Positions 40,824-49,434 of a DNA stretch of 64,000 bases are shown here, piece after piece. Position 1 is the first letter of the stretch. Every line of letters begins with the position of its first letter. This stretch comes from Chthonomonas sp. GTDB lineage: Bacteria > Armatimonadota > Fimbriimonadia > Fimbriimonadales > Fimbriimonadaceae. The DNA is taken from positions 62,001-126,000 of the forward strand of contig JAEURQ010000004.1 in assembly GCA_016788425.1 (NCBI GenBank), in the 5' to 3' direction. A program made the translations under genes and the position numbers. A model generated the notes under the pieces. That model was not told the DNA's origin, did not search any database, and worked only from the letters and a program-made list of their open reading frames with translations.

Positions 40824-40855
40824 AGCCCCTGAGAATAATTCTCAGAGGCTTTTTG
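40824..40855 (-). terminator. Intrinsic terminator after the stalk-domain gene
   Basis: AGCCTCTGAGAAT and its near-perfect complement form a long stem; on the minus strand TTAACTTTT follows. It separates the gene ending at 40876 from the HD-GYP unit. Confidence 0.8.
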
Positions 40856-40875
40856 AGGAGCGGGTAAGGGTGGCC

Positions 40876-42330
40876 TTACTTCTTGGGGGCGGTGATGAGC
40901 ACGTGCCCGGTTGCCGGGTCGTAGTCCACATCCACCTTCAGGGCTTCGGTGATGAAGCTGAGCGGAACCAAGGCTCGGCTGGCTTCGAGGAACGGCTTGA
41001 GTTCCAGCTTCACGGGAAGCTTGTTGACCTTAGCCGTGCCGTTGCCAATTTGGAAGTAAACCGCTTGACCAGGCTTGCTGGCGTTGACTTCCTTGGTCGC
41101 GTGCGTCCACTTGACCTTGCCGCCGGCTTGCTCAAAGAGGAAGCGGAACGGGGTGATGGGCACGCCATTGACGACTCGCGGCTTGACCGCGCCAAACGCG
41201 ATCGGCTTGCCGTCGAGCAGCAGGTTGAACGAACCGACTTCGGGAAGCTTCACGCCGTACGAAATCTTCATCGTGCCCTTGACCGGAGCGCTCGGCTTGA
41301 TCACCGGCTTCACCACTGGCTTGACGACCGGCTTGGCTTGCGCCGGGTTCGGAAGAATCGGCTTGGTGTTGACCACCGGCTTCGTCGCGACGGTCGGCTT
41401 GGTTTGCACGGCCACCGGAGCGGAAACCGTGCGCTTGCCGGTCGGCGTGAGATTCTTTTGACCAGCGGCGGTGCTCATCGGCACCAGCGAACCGCGGCGA
41501 ATGCCCGAGGCTTCGGTCAGAATCGGCGTGCTGCCGTTCGACTTCAGGTCGCGCATCGTGGTCACGGCCATGATCGGCTTGGCGGTCGGCTTGTTGACCT
41601 TGGTGGTCGCCATGCCGTTGGCGCTGGCCGGGTCGAAGTTGACCGGCTTGGTCGGTTGCGTGGTCACCTGCGTGGCGGGGTTCGCGATGCGATCCGTGCG
41701 GCCACCCGGGTTGTTCACGTAGACCTTAACCTTCTTGGTCTTGAACGTATTGTTGCTCTCGTCCACAACCCAGGCCTGCACCAGGTGCCAGCCGTTGTTT
41801 TGGCGAGTCGTGTCCCAGAAATAGTTGTAGGGTTGGCTGTTCTTCAGCGACTTCCATTCGTCGTCGATGAAGAAGCTCACGTACAGGTCGCGGAAGTCGC
41901 GGTTGACGCCGAGCTTGAGCTCGACGGTGCCTTCGACGGTCATGCCGCTCTTGAGGCCTTGCAGGTAAACGACGCCTTGGGTTTGGTGATCGACCTTGAT
42001 CGTGGTCTTTTGCAGACCGATGACCTTGCCGTCTTGATCGTAGATCGTCACTTCAACCGCGTTGTCGCCATCATCCAGCGATTCTAGATCAAGGGCGAAT
42101 TCAAGCTCACCGCGATTGTTGTCGGGGCTGACGACCTTGGAGCCTCGGCTCCGACCGTTCACCTTGATCTCAATCAGAGCTGCCTTCATCCCGGCGTACT
42201 TCACCGACATTGTCGGGCTGTTCACCGTATGGTCCACTCGGATTGAGCCATCTTGTCGCGACGACGCTTGACTTGCCGCGGCGCTGACCACTACGGCCAA
42301 CAGCACGAGTCGTTTCATCCAATTTCTCAT
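40876..42330 (-). CDS. Exported Ig-like protein with copper-amine-oxidase-type stalk domain
   Basis: A 484-residue protein: signal peptide (MKRLVLLAVVVSAAASQAS), two Ig-like strand-rich domains (about 30-215, with DNAVEVTIYDQDGKVIG and PYNYFWDTTRQNNGWHLVQA), a long Thr/Pro/Lys linker (215-345) with KPVVKPVVKPVIKPS, and a C-terminal pair of copper amine oxidase N-domain-like units (FNLLLDGKPIAFG ... SRALVPLSFITEALKVDVDY). That domain is a common wall or stalk module in Firmicutes-like bacteria and is not an oxidase. It probably anchors or spans the envelope. GAGGTG precedes the start. Confidence 0.8.
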   Translation of the reverse strand: MRNWMKRLVLLAVVVSAAASQASSRQDGSIRVDHTVNSPTMSVKYAGMKAALIEIKVNGRSRGSKVVSPDNNRGELEFALDLESLDDGDNAVEVTIYDQDGKVIGLQKTTIKVDHQTQGVVYLQGLKSGMTVEGTVELKLGVNRDFRDLYVSFFIDDEWKSLKNSQPYNYFWDTTRQNNGWHLVQAWVVDESNNTFKTKKVKVYVNNPGGRTDRIANPATQVTTQPTKPVNFDPASANGMATTKVNKPTAKPIMAVTTMRDLKSNGSTPILTEASGIRRGSLVPMSTAAGQKNLTPTGKRTVSAPVAVQTKPTVATKPVVNTKPILPNPAQAKPVVKPVVKPVIKPSAPVKGTMKISYGVKLPEVGSFNLLLDGKPIAFGAVKPRVVNGVPITPFRFLFEQAGGKVKWTHATKEVNASKPGQAVYFQIGNGTAKVNKLPVKLELKPFLEASRALVPLSFITEALKVDVDYDPATGHVLITAPKK

Positions 42331-42455
42331 GTCTACCTACACCTCATTTGGGCCGTATGATCGGCCTAGTTCCCCATATTACCAAGAATTCTGGGAAGTT
42401 CTCAGAAAGGACGGAACTGGATGGGGAAATGTTGGTGCAGTTCGCATGAAAGCGG

Positions 42456-42461
42456 TATAGT
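42456..42461 (+). promoter_or_regulatory. -10 element TATAGT of the BTAD regulator gene
   Basis: TATAGT ends 13 nt before ATG 42475. GAGAGGG between them may act as a weak ribosome site, giving a very short leader. Confidence 0.4.
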
Positions 42462-42474
42462 CCGCGAGAGGGCT

Positions 42475-45432
42475 ATGGCGGAGGCGCGCCTTACATATTT
42501 CGGAGAGTTTTCGGTGGAGGCGGGAGGTGAACGCATCACCCGATTCGATACGCAGCGCGCGGCGAAACTGGTCGCGCTGGTCGGCCTCTCGCGGTCCAAG
42601 CGTCTCTCTCGCGCCGAGCTCGCCGACTTGCTCTGGCCCGACGATTTTCCCGATGCGACCCGGTTGCGGTTGCGGCAAGAACTCGCCCGCGCCCGCAAGG
42701 CCCTGGGTGCCCACGCCGACTTGCTGATCGCCGATGGCGAGTTTGTGAGCCTGGCCGAGGTCACCTCCGATCGCGACGATTTGGCGAATCTGTTGCGCGT
42801 TCCCGCGGATTCGCCAACCTATGGTCGGGCGGTGGACCAACTGATCGGCATGCTCGCCGGGGACTTTTTGGCCACGTGGTCCGAGCCCTGGGTCTTCGCC
42901 GAGCGAACGCAAGCTCACGCGATGCGCCGCGAGGCGGTGCTCAAGGGTGCCACGCAATACCTTTTGGATGGTCGCCCGCAAGATGTCGTCGCGCTTTGCA
43001 CTCCGCTCGCCGCGCTCGACCCGCTTGACGAAACGATCCGGATGCTGCTTGTCCAAGCGTTCGCCGAAACCGGTTCGATGACCCAGGCCATGAGCGAGTT
43101 TCAGCAGCTCAAGCGGGCGCTGCGCGACCAAAACCGGGCGCTCGCCGAGGAAAGCGAGGCCGTGATGGCCGGGCTCGGCTCGCGAACGGTGGCCCGGCCC
43201 GCCGAAACCGCCGGAAACTGGCGTCCGCGACCCGTGAACTTGTCGCGCACCTTCGGGCGAGCGAGCGAACGAGAACTCATCGCCCAGCGTTGGGCGGAGG
43301 GACACCGCCTGGTGACGCTATTGGGGCCGGGTGGCATCGGCAAAACGCATCTCGCATTGGATGCCGCGGCAGACGGAGACGGGGCCGTGGGTTGGGTGCC
43401 GCTGGCCGAGTTGGGGGCGGCGGACCAGGTTCCGGCGGCCTTGTTGTACCAAGCGCAACTCTTCGCCCCGGACAACGTGGACGCCTTGGATGTCTTCGTG
43501 CGGAGTGTCGGTTCGAGGCCAACTGTCCTGGTGCTCGACAACGCCGAGCACCTCATGCCCGACCTCGCCGCCATCGTACGCCGGTTGCTGGAATCCCTCC
43601 CCGGCTTACGACTCTTAGTGACCTCGCGGGTGCCGCTTGGGCTGGCGGGCGAGCAGCAAATCCGCATCGGACCGCTCGATCCGACCTCGGCGGGACGCGA
43701 CTTGTTGCTCGACCTGTGGCGCGGACTCCGCCCGAATCTGGCGATGACTCCCGCCACCGAATCCGAACTGACGGAACTGATGCAGCGCCTCGATGGTTAT
43801 CCGCTCGCGCTGCGACTCATCGCGCCTCGCCTGAAACTACGCAGCCCGGCGATGGTGCTGCGCGAGCTGGGCTCCACGCCGATTGCCGCCGCCCTGGACG
43901 ATTTGCCCGAGCGGCACCGCGACCTTTCGGCGCTCATCGGCGGGAGCGTCGAGTCGCTCTCGGCGAGCCGTCAAGCGGTGCTCCTCGCGCTGACGATGTT
44001 TCCGTCGGGAGCCACGGTGGAGCAGTTGCAAGATGTGTTGCCCGAGCCAGAACTGTTGGATGATCTCGATTTTCTGGTGGATCAATCGCTGGTGACCCTC
44101 GACGAGGGGGCGCAGGTCCGCCTGCGCACCTTGGAGTTGGTGCGGATCTCGATTCGTGCCTCGCTCGCCGAGGCGGACCGCCACCACGCCAGCACCGGCT
44201 TTATCCGCGCCATGATCGCGACCGTCCGGCGGCACCTTCCTAGCCTCTGGGGACCCATGTCCGCTGAAACCCTGGACATGCTCGACGCCGAGACGAGCAA
44301 CGTTCACGAGGCGTTGCGGCTCGGCGCGGAGGTGGAACCGCCGTTGGCCGCCGAGCTACTGGGCGTGTGGTGGCGGCAAGACTTGGCCCGGGGTCGCTAC
44401 CGCTATGTGCTGGCTCAGGTGGATGCGCTTGACAACTCAGCTCAGCCGGAACTCGCTTTCGCGGGCGGAATTGCTCGCTTGGCCTTAGGTCGGGAAGCCG
44501 AGTGCGCGGAGTGGCTAGAGCGCGCGATTTCGGGGTTTGCGCTGCAGGGTTCGGCGGCGGGTCAGGCGATCGCTCACGCAAGGCTGGCGAGTTTGGAACG
44601 GCGCACGGTTTCGATTGAGGCGGCGCTCAACCGAGCCGAACAGGCTCTAAAATTGGCGCAAGCGTCCGGCTTACCGCAGATCGAGGCTGAATGCGAACTC
44701 ACGCTGGGGATCCTGTTCATCTTCGCGAATCAAGGTGACGAGGCGGCCCGGCATATCCGCGCCGCGGTGGAGAAGAGCCTTGTGGCGGGTGACGAAGCGC
44801 AAGTGGTCAACGCGGGTTTGCGGTACATGAGCGTGCTGCATGGCGAGCACGACTTCGCCGGGATGTTGACCGAGCTGGAGCGGCTCTTACCAATGGCCGA
44901 GCGCTTGCGTGAGCCGGGTGCGATCAGTTTTGCCCACGAGTTGCGCGGGCGGGCTTTCATTGGACTTGGTCAACCCGCGGGTGCCGAAGCGAGTTTTCGC
45001 GAGAGCTATCGCGGGTGGGAGCGGCTCGACAACACGTTCCAAATGGCTGATCAATCGCTCTCGCTCAGCCGGGCTTTTGCCGATATGGGCCGGTTCGCCG
45101 AGGCGGAAACTTGGGTGGTTCATAGCGCAAATCTTTGGATGAAGGCGGGCGACGTGGGCGGCCTCAACGCCGCATTGACAATCCTCGCCCGGTGCTGGAT
45201 GGCTCGGAACGAGCAAGCCAAGGCGGCTCACGCGCTGGGCGTGCAAGAAGCTCTTGCGCAGGAACTCGGGTTGCGGCTGGTGGATTCGGAGATCACCCAT
45301 CGCGACGGCGTCCGAGCTCAGGTGGGAGAGTTCGCCTTGCCAAAAGAACCCGCAACCGCGGCGAGCGCGCTGGCGCTGTTTCAGGAGTTGCCGGTCGCGC
45401 CGGCGAGCATCAACTCGCAAATCAATCCGTAG
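42475..45432 (+). CDS. AfsR/SARP-like regulator: winged helix, BTAD, NTPase, TPR
   Basis: A 985-residue protein. Residues 1-75 form an OmpR-type winged helix (LTYFGEFSVEAGGERITRF ... LSRAELADLLWPDDFP), then a BTAD domain to about 240 (LDPLDETIRMLLVQAFAETG). An NB-ARC/AAA NTPase follows, with P-loop GPGGIGKT (284-291), LVLDNAEHL as Walker B and LVTSRVPLGLAGEQ. The C-terminal 400 residues are TPR-like helices. Such proteins are signal-integrating transcription activators, well known from Streptomyces AfsR. ATG 42475 is chosen over 42421. Its last 52 nt overlap the globin gene on the other strand. The signal and targets are unknown. Confidence 0.9.
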   Translation: MAEARLTYFGEFSVEAGGERITRFDTQRAAKLVALVGLSRSKRLSRAELADLLWPDDFPDATRLRLRQELARARKALGAHADLLIADGEFVSLAEVTSDRDDLANLLRVPADSPTYGRAVDQLIGMLAGDFLATWSEPWVFAERTQAHAMRREAVLKGATQYLLDGRPQDVVALCTPLAALDPLDETIRMLLVQAFAETGSMTQAMSEFQQLKRALRDQNRALAEESEAVMAGLGSRTVARPAETAGNWRPRPVNLSRTFGRASERELIAQRWAEGHRLVTLLGPGGIGKTHLALDAAADGDGAVGWVPLAELGAADQVPAALLYQAQLFAPDNVDALDVFVRSVGSRPTVLVLDNAEHLMPDLAAIVRRLLESLPGLRLLVTSRVPLGLAGEQQIRIGPLDPTSAGRDLLLDLWRGLRPNLAMTPATESELTELMQRLDGYPLALRLIAPRLKLRSPAMVLRELGSTPIAAALDDLPERHRDLSALIGGSVESLSASRQAVLLALTMFPSGATVEQLQDVLPEPELLDDLDFLVDQSLVTLDEGAQVRLRTLELVRISIRASLAEADRHHASTGFIRAMIATVRRHLPSLWGPMSAETLDMLDAETSNVHEALRLGAEVEPPLAAELLGVWWRQDLARGRYRYVLAQVDALDNSAQPELAFAGGIARLALGREAECAEWLERAISGFALQGSAAGQAIAHARLASLERRTVSIEAALNRAEQALKLAQASGLPQIEAECELTLGILFIFANQGDEAARHIRAAVEKSLVAGDEAQVVNAGLRYMSVLHGEHDFAGMLTELERLLPMAERLREPGAISFAHELRGRAFIGLGQPAGAEASFRESYRGWERLDNTFQMADQSLSLSRAFADMGRFAEAETWVVHSANLWMKAGDVGGLNAALTILARCWMARNEQAKAAHALGVQEALAQELGLRLVDSEITHRDGVRAQVGEFALPKEPATAASALALFQELPVAPASINSQINP

Positions 45433-45836
45433 AGGTTCCCCCAGGCCGCGACTTCGGCCTCGTTCAGACCAGCGTGTTGGGTGAGCACGCCGAGCAAGAC
45501 TCCGCCGACCGGGCCGTAGTGACCGGCCGCGGCTCCGTAGTGGCGATGCCGCTGACCGAGTTTCTGAGCTTCCACGGCCGCTTCGTCGGGCCGATCGAGA
45601 TACTCAATGAACCACGCAAGCATCATCATGAACTTCTCGTGAAGGTCAGTTAGATCGGCGGGAAACAGCGGGCGAACGTCGGGATGGTGGGCGAACAGCT
45701 GGTCGTAGAACTCGACCACCGCTTGGTCGCTTTGCGGAATGAGGCGGGCGAACGACGATCGAAGCAGACTTCGCTCGTCGGCGTTGGGCCATCGTTCCAA
45801 TAGTGGCGGCGAACTCACTTGTCTATGGTATTGCAT
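45381..45836 (-). CDS. Single-domain globin
   Basis: A 151-residue globin related to the flavohemoglobin haem domain: LLRSSFARLIPQSDQAVVEFY, LFAHHPDVRPLFP (CD corner), then a His-rich F helix RHRHYGAAAGHYGPVGGVLLGVL, where the proximal His is expected. No reductase domain is attached. Likely roles are NO detoxification or O2 binding. AAGGAG lies before ATG 45836. The gene ends inside the 3' end of the BTAD regulator gene (52 nt tail-to-tail overlap). Confidence 0.88.
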   Translation of the reverse strand: MQYHRQVSSPPLLERWPNADERSLLRSSFARLIPQSDQAVVEFYDQLFAHHPDVRPLFPADLTDLHEKFMMMLAWFIEYLDRPDEAAVEAQKLGQRHRHYGAAAGHYGPVGGVLLGVLTQHAGLNEAEVAAWGNLYGLICELMLAGATGNS

Positions 45837-45896
45837 GTTGGAATCTCCTTGGTGGGTTAGGGCTGCTTGTCACGGCAAAGCGTGAAAAGTGTCGCG

Positions 45897-45930
45897 GCAA
45901 AAAAGGGACGAGCCCGAAGACTCGCCCCCC
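45897..45930 (-). terminator. Intrinsic terminator of the HAF/dockerin gene
   Basis: On the minus strand GGGGCGAG and CTCGTCCC pair around a 7-nt loop, followed by TTTTTT. It lies 16 nt after the stop at 45946. Confidence 0.85.
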
Positions 45931-45945
45931 TAATCGACGGTTGGC

Positions 45946-47475
45946 TTAGTCGCCGAACATGTCGAAGTTGCGAGCGAGGATCACGTAGTCGGCGATATCC
46001 ACGATTTGGTCCGCGTTCAGGTCGGCCATGAAGTTCCAGTTCGGACCGCCGTAGACGCTGTCGAACGCCGCCGCAAGACCGGTGTAGTCGGCGATGTCCA
46101 CGACGTTGTCGTTGTTCACGTCGCCATTCTTGAACGTGGTAGGAGCCGTATTGATGGTTTGGAACACGGTGGTGGCGTTGAACACGACGTTGCGTTGCAG
46201 CCAGTGGCTCGGCTTGATGCGGAGCGTGCCGATGCCGCTGTGGATGGTGCTTACCCTGAGCACGCCACCTACGGGGATGTCCGAGCCGCTATCGACAACT
46301 GCGCCGGCGGTGCTGAGAATGTCCCACTCGACGTAGCCGGAGAGCTGAGTGTCCTCAAACGTACAAGGCACTTGGATGTTTTGCACCGGGAGCAGGACGC
46401 AAGCTCGCGACGTACCGCTGGGGCCGAGATCGCCGGCAATGCACATCTTTTCGTTGATGTCGTTGGCCGAGCCGATGTAGTTGAACATCTGGCCATCGGA
46501 GATCACGTTCAGGTCGGTGAGCGTCGTGCCGTCGAACAGGGTGCCGCGGAGCGTGGTCCCGGTTTCGTTGTTGCCCGCGATGTAGCCAAGGTTGTTCACC
46601 GATCGGGCCGCCGACGAGTCGCCGCTTTGCGTGTAGCTCAGTTGCGGAATCAGGGTCGTCGTTCCGTAGTTATCCTTGTAAAAGGCGCGCGATTGGCCGG
46701 TGGCCGGCCAAAAGGTCCCGACCATGCGGTTGAAGTCGTTAATGTCTTCGACGCTCGTGGACGAGGAGGAACTGTACGGGTTGGCCACGCTGAACATGCC
46801 ACCTGAGCCGTTGTCGCGCATTCCGGCGTTGTCGCTGCTGGTGGTGCGGGTGTAGCCAACGCACACTTCGGTGCTGTTGATGGCGTTGATGAACGACGTG
46901 TTTGCCGAGGTGCCGTTGATGTTGCCGAGGGTTCCGCGGAACGTCTTGGCGTTGTTGGGGGCGTAGTACGACATGCCCTGGAGCACCGAAGTGGCCGTGC
47001 CGCTGTAGACTCGGCCCGAGGCGGCGCCCACGCAATTGCCGTTGTTGTTGATGCCCATCAGGTAGCTGTCGGCGTTGGTCGTGCCATCGAACGGTGTGAT
47101 TTGCACGGGCATGCTGGGGTCGCTCCAATACAGACCGCGGCTGCGGCTGCTGGGGGACATCACCTTGGTGCCGTAACCGACCATGCGACCCGAGTCGTTG
47201 ATATCCCGTACTCGGGTGTTGGTGAAATCGGACGGGCGGGGCAGCACGATGAGCTGCTTGGTGTTGAGGTTGTACTGCCAGGCGCGAACCAGACCGGTAG
47301 CGTCGGTCATGTTGCCAACCACGAGGCCGTTGTTATTGATTCCGACGGCGCTGTTGTGGACGCCGCCCATTTGGCCCAGGTCTATGACGCGATAGCGACC
47401 GAGGTTTGCCGAGGCGCTGGTGGCGAAGAGAGCAGCAAAGCTGAGGACGGCGATCGATGTGTTCAGAGTTTTCAT
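45946..47475 (-). CDS. Exported HAF-repeat protein with C-terminal dockerin
   Basis: A 509-residue secreted protein: signal peptide MKTLNTSIAVLSFAALFATSA, then repeated HAF-type blades (VIDLGQMGGVHNSAVGINNN, GLVVGNMTD, RDINDSGRMVGYG, INNNGNCVGAASG, INDFNRMVGTFWP, VNNLGYIAGNNE, ANDINEKMCIAGD). The C-terminus is a type I dockerin with two calcium loops: GDVNNDNVVDIADY and ADLNADQIVDIADY. Dockerins bind cohesins in cellulosomes; no cohesin is visible here. ATG 47475 is followed by the signal peptide; upstream frame is non-coding. A 9-bp palindrome and repeated TGACAA sites lie upstream. Confidence 0.88.
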   Translation of the reverse strand: MKTLNTSIAVLSFAALFATSASANLGRYRVIDLGQMGGVHNSAVGINNNGLVVGNMTDATGLVRAWQYNLNTKQLIVLPRPSDFTNTRVRDINDSGRMVGYGTKVMSPSSRSRGLYWSDPSMPVQITPFDGTTNADSYLMGINNNGNCVGAASGRVYSGTATSVLQGMSYYAPNNAKTFRGTLGNINGTSANTSFINAINSTEVCVGYTRTTSSDNAGMRDNGSGGMFSVANPYSSSSSTSVEDINDFNRMVGTFWPATGQSRAFYKDNYGTTTLIPQLSYTQSGDSSAARSVNNLGYIAGNNETGTTLRGTLFDGTTLTDLNVISDGQMFNYIGSANDINEKMCIAGDLGPSGTSRACVLLPVQNIQVPCTFEDTQLSGYVEWDILSTAGAVVDSGSDIPVGGVLRVSTIHSGIGTLRIKPSHWLQRNVVFNATTVFQTINTAPTTFKNGDVNNDNVVDIADYTGLAAAFDSVYGGPNWNFMADLNADQIVDIADYVILARNFDMFGD

Positions 47476-47563
47476 GATGTTCACGGTTTCGTGCCCGTTG
47501 CGGGCTGACAAACATCATTTTCGAGGATGGCCGTGACAAGGCCAAGGGCGGTCCGTTACGGAT

Positions 47564-47585
47564 GCGTGACAACCGTTTGTCACGC
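47564..47585. promoter_or_regulatory. Perfect 9-bp inverted repeat (operator candidate)
   Basis: GCGTGACAA (47564-47572), CCGT, TTGTCACGC (47577-47585). Additional TGACAA half-sites lie at 47503-47510 and 47533-47539, closer to the HAF gene start. No T-run follows, so a protein-binding site is more likely than a terminator. Confidence 0.5.
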
Positions 47586-47698
47586 CAAAACCCCATATTT
47601 TCCGCCCTCATTTAGTCAATGAGTCCTTACTTTTAGCCCACTTTTCTCTCATTTTCATCAAAAAAACGCCAAAAAGTAAACGTTACTTGACCAACGCC

Positions 47699-47935
47699 GG
47701 TTCTGGAATTCGCCTAGACGGCGAAGATACGTTCCGTATTTCCGGCGTCTCGCCGGTTCTGGAAATCGCCGAGACGGCGAAGATACTCGTTCCGTACTCC
47801 CGGCGTCTCGCCGGTTCTGGAAATCGCCGAGACGGCGAAGATACGTTCCGTACTTCCGGCGTCTCGCCGGTTCTGGAAATCGCCGAGACGGCGAAGATAC
47901 TCGCTCCGTACTTCCGGCGTCTCGCTCCCTTCCCC
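47699..47935. repeat. Tandem array C, four 56-58 bp units
   Basis: Units begin at 47699, 47755, 47813 and 47869 (GGTTCTGGAAATCGCCGAGA ...). Each holds two hairpins, CGCCGAGACGGCG and CCGGCGTCTCGCCGG. A 25-nt block (47764-47788) is the exact reverse complement of 24335-24359 in array A. Here the array lies between divergent genes (HAF protein and hipB). The rest of 47586-48039 is AT-rich with no gene; CATAAT at 48015-48020 may serve hipB. Confidence 0.95.
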
Positions 47936-48039
47936 GCTCGTCCTCTGATTTGGCGGTGAGTAAAGGATCGTTGATAATTTGGCGATTTTTTGTGATCCAG
48001 GAGGAAAAAAGTGCCATAATGTAAAAGATCGTGGACTAA

Positions 48040-48252
48040 ATGACTATTGAATCGATTGCCAAAATGCTCGTTGAGGAGCGCCGTCGGCTGGGAATAACCC
48101 AGGCCGAGGTGGCCCTGTTGGCGGGATGCTCCAAGCCGTCGGTGATTGCCGCCGAGCGCGGCCGCCCCAACCTGCGTTTGGAGACGCTGGTGAAAATCGC
48201 CAATGTTCTGGGCCTCGATCTGCAGCTCTCGCGAGGCAAACGCAGTGCCTGA
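48040..48252 (+). CDS. hipB: HipB-like antitoxin, XRE family
   Basis: A 70-residue helix-turn-helix protein: LVEERRRLGITQAEVALLAG, CSKPSVIAAERGRPNLRLET and LVKIANVLGLDLQLS, the XRE pattern of HipB antitoxins. It would bind its own promoter and neutralise HipA. It overlaps the hipA start by 8 nt (GTGCCTGA). The upstream region holds array C and a CATAAT element. Confidence 0.9.
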   Translation: MTIESIAKMLVEERRRLGITQAEVALLAGCSKPSVIAAERGRPNLRLETLVKIANVLGLDLQLSRGKRSA

Positions 48253-49393
48253 CGCCATCATCTACCAGGGCGATGACGCCCGCGCCGAGATCACTCGCGA
48301 CGACAATGGCCTTATCCTGGAGTACCTCACTCCCGGTCCGCCCTTGGCGGCGCAGTTGCCTTACTTCGAGGGGCCGCGGAGCTTCGCTGAATTCCCCAAC
48401 TTCTTGATCAACCTTCTGCCCGAAGGAGCACGGCTGCAGATGCTGCTCGATGCCTTGCGCGCAAAAGATGATGCGCTTGAGCTCTTGCTGCGCGTGGGGT
48501 GGGACACCATTGGCGACGTGGCGGTGCTCGACCCCGATGCCAGCGGACCACGCCAGCCTTTGGTGCCCGAACAGATGGCTCGCGACGTGAGCTTTTGGAA
48601 GCTGTTTGAGGCCGGAGCGGGCGAGCACGCCGACGCTAGTGTGCCTGGCGTACAGGAAAAACTCTCCGCGGCGACAATCTCGTTTGGCGTGCGCATGAGC
48701 GATCAGCTCAGCGCAATTCTCAAGCTCAACCCCCGCCGATATCCGCGCCTGGTCTACAACGAGCACTTCTTCTTGCGCATGGCCAAGGGGTGCGGGCTGG
48801 AGGTGGCCGCCGCGCAGTTGGTGCACGACCGCGAGCGCGAGCCGGGCCTGTTGGTGACGCGTTTTGACCGAGTCAAGGACGGCCGCACCTTGCGCAAGTT
48901 GCACCAAGAAGATGGGTGCCAAATTCTCGACTTGCCGCCTCGCGACAAGTATCAGGTGAGCGTACGCCACATGGCCGACGCGCTGGTGGAGTTCGCCTCC
49001 GCGCCGCGCGCGGAAGTGTTGCGTCTGCTGGAGCAAGTGCTGTTCAACTACATCATCGGCAACGCCGACCAGCACGCTAAAAACGTGAGCCTTTTGTGGC
49101 GCGACGGCGTTGTGCGCTTGAGCCCGGCGTACGATGTGCTCAGCACGTTGCCGTATGCGTTGCCACCCGAAATGTCGATGCACCTCGATGGCAAGAGCAA
49201 CAAGCTTCGCGCCGCGGACTTCGTGAAGTTCGGCGAGCGATACCACGTGCCGGCCAAAGCCACCGAAGCCATGCTCGCCCGAGTGACCACCAAGGCTCAA
49301 CCATGGATCGAGCGGGTCGGCGAGATCGGATTCGACGAAACCATCACCAAAAAGCTGCAACGAGAGATCGCCGCGCGCCTTGGCGGATTGTAG
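48245..49393 (+). CDS. hipA: HipA-like serine/threonine kinase toxin
   Basis: A 382-residue HipA. The N-terminal subdomain has LINLLPEGARLQML and GDVAVLDPD, the phosphorylation-type loop has GVQEKLSA, and the kinase core has NEHFFLRMAKGCGLEV, LVTRFDRVKDG, catalytic NYIIGNADQHAKN and LSPAYDVLST. In Escherichia coli HipA phosphorylates glutamyl-tRNA synthetase and causes persistence; targets here are unknown. GTG 48245 starts inside hipB. It is shorter than E. coli HipA (440) but all core motifs are present. Confidence 0.92.
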   Translation: MPDAIIYQGDDARAEITRDDNGLILEYLTPGPPLAAQLPYFEGPRSFAEFPNFLINLLPEGARLQMLLDALRAKDDALELLLRVGWDTIGDVAVLDPDASGPRQPLVPEQMARDVSFWKLFEAGAGEHADASVPGVQEKLSAATISFGVRMSDQLSAILKLNPRRYPRLVYNEHFFLRMAKGCGLEVAAAQLVHDREREPGLLVTRFDRVKDGRTLRKLHQEDGCQILDLPPRDKYQVSVRHMADALVEFASAPRAEVLRLLEQVLFNYIIGNADQHAKNVSLLWRDGVVRLSPAYDVLSTLPYALPPEMSMHLDGKSNKLRAADFVKFGERYHVPAKATEAMLARVTTKAQPWIERVGEIGFDETITKKLQREIAARLGGL

Positions 49394-49422
49394 GCTCCGG
49401 CACCGGGCCCGGTGAAAACTCG

Positions 49423-49428
49423 TAGACT
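49423..49428 (+). promoter_or_regulatory. -10 element TAGACT, 6 nt before ATG 49435
   Basis: TAGACT followed by GTAAGC and the ATG: the start codon falls where transcription is expected to begin. Confidence 0.55.
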
Positions 49429-49434
49429 GTAAGC

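Noticed and set aside
40741-42087. 448-codon plus-strand frame
   Set aside because: Antisense of the stalk-domain gene; Arg/His/Leu-rich composition typical of GC-rich shadows.
47683-48261. Minus-strand frames of 119 and 192 codons over array C and hipB
   Set aside because: They consist of translated array units and the antisense of hipB.
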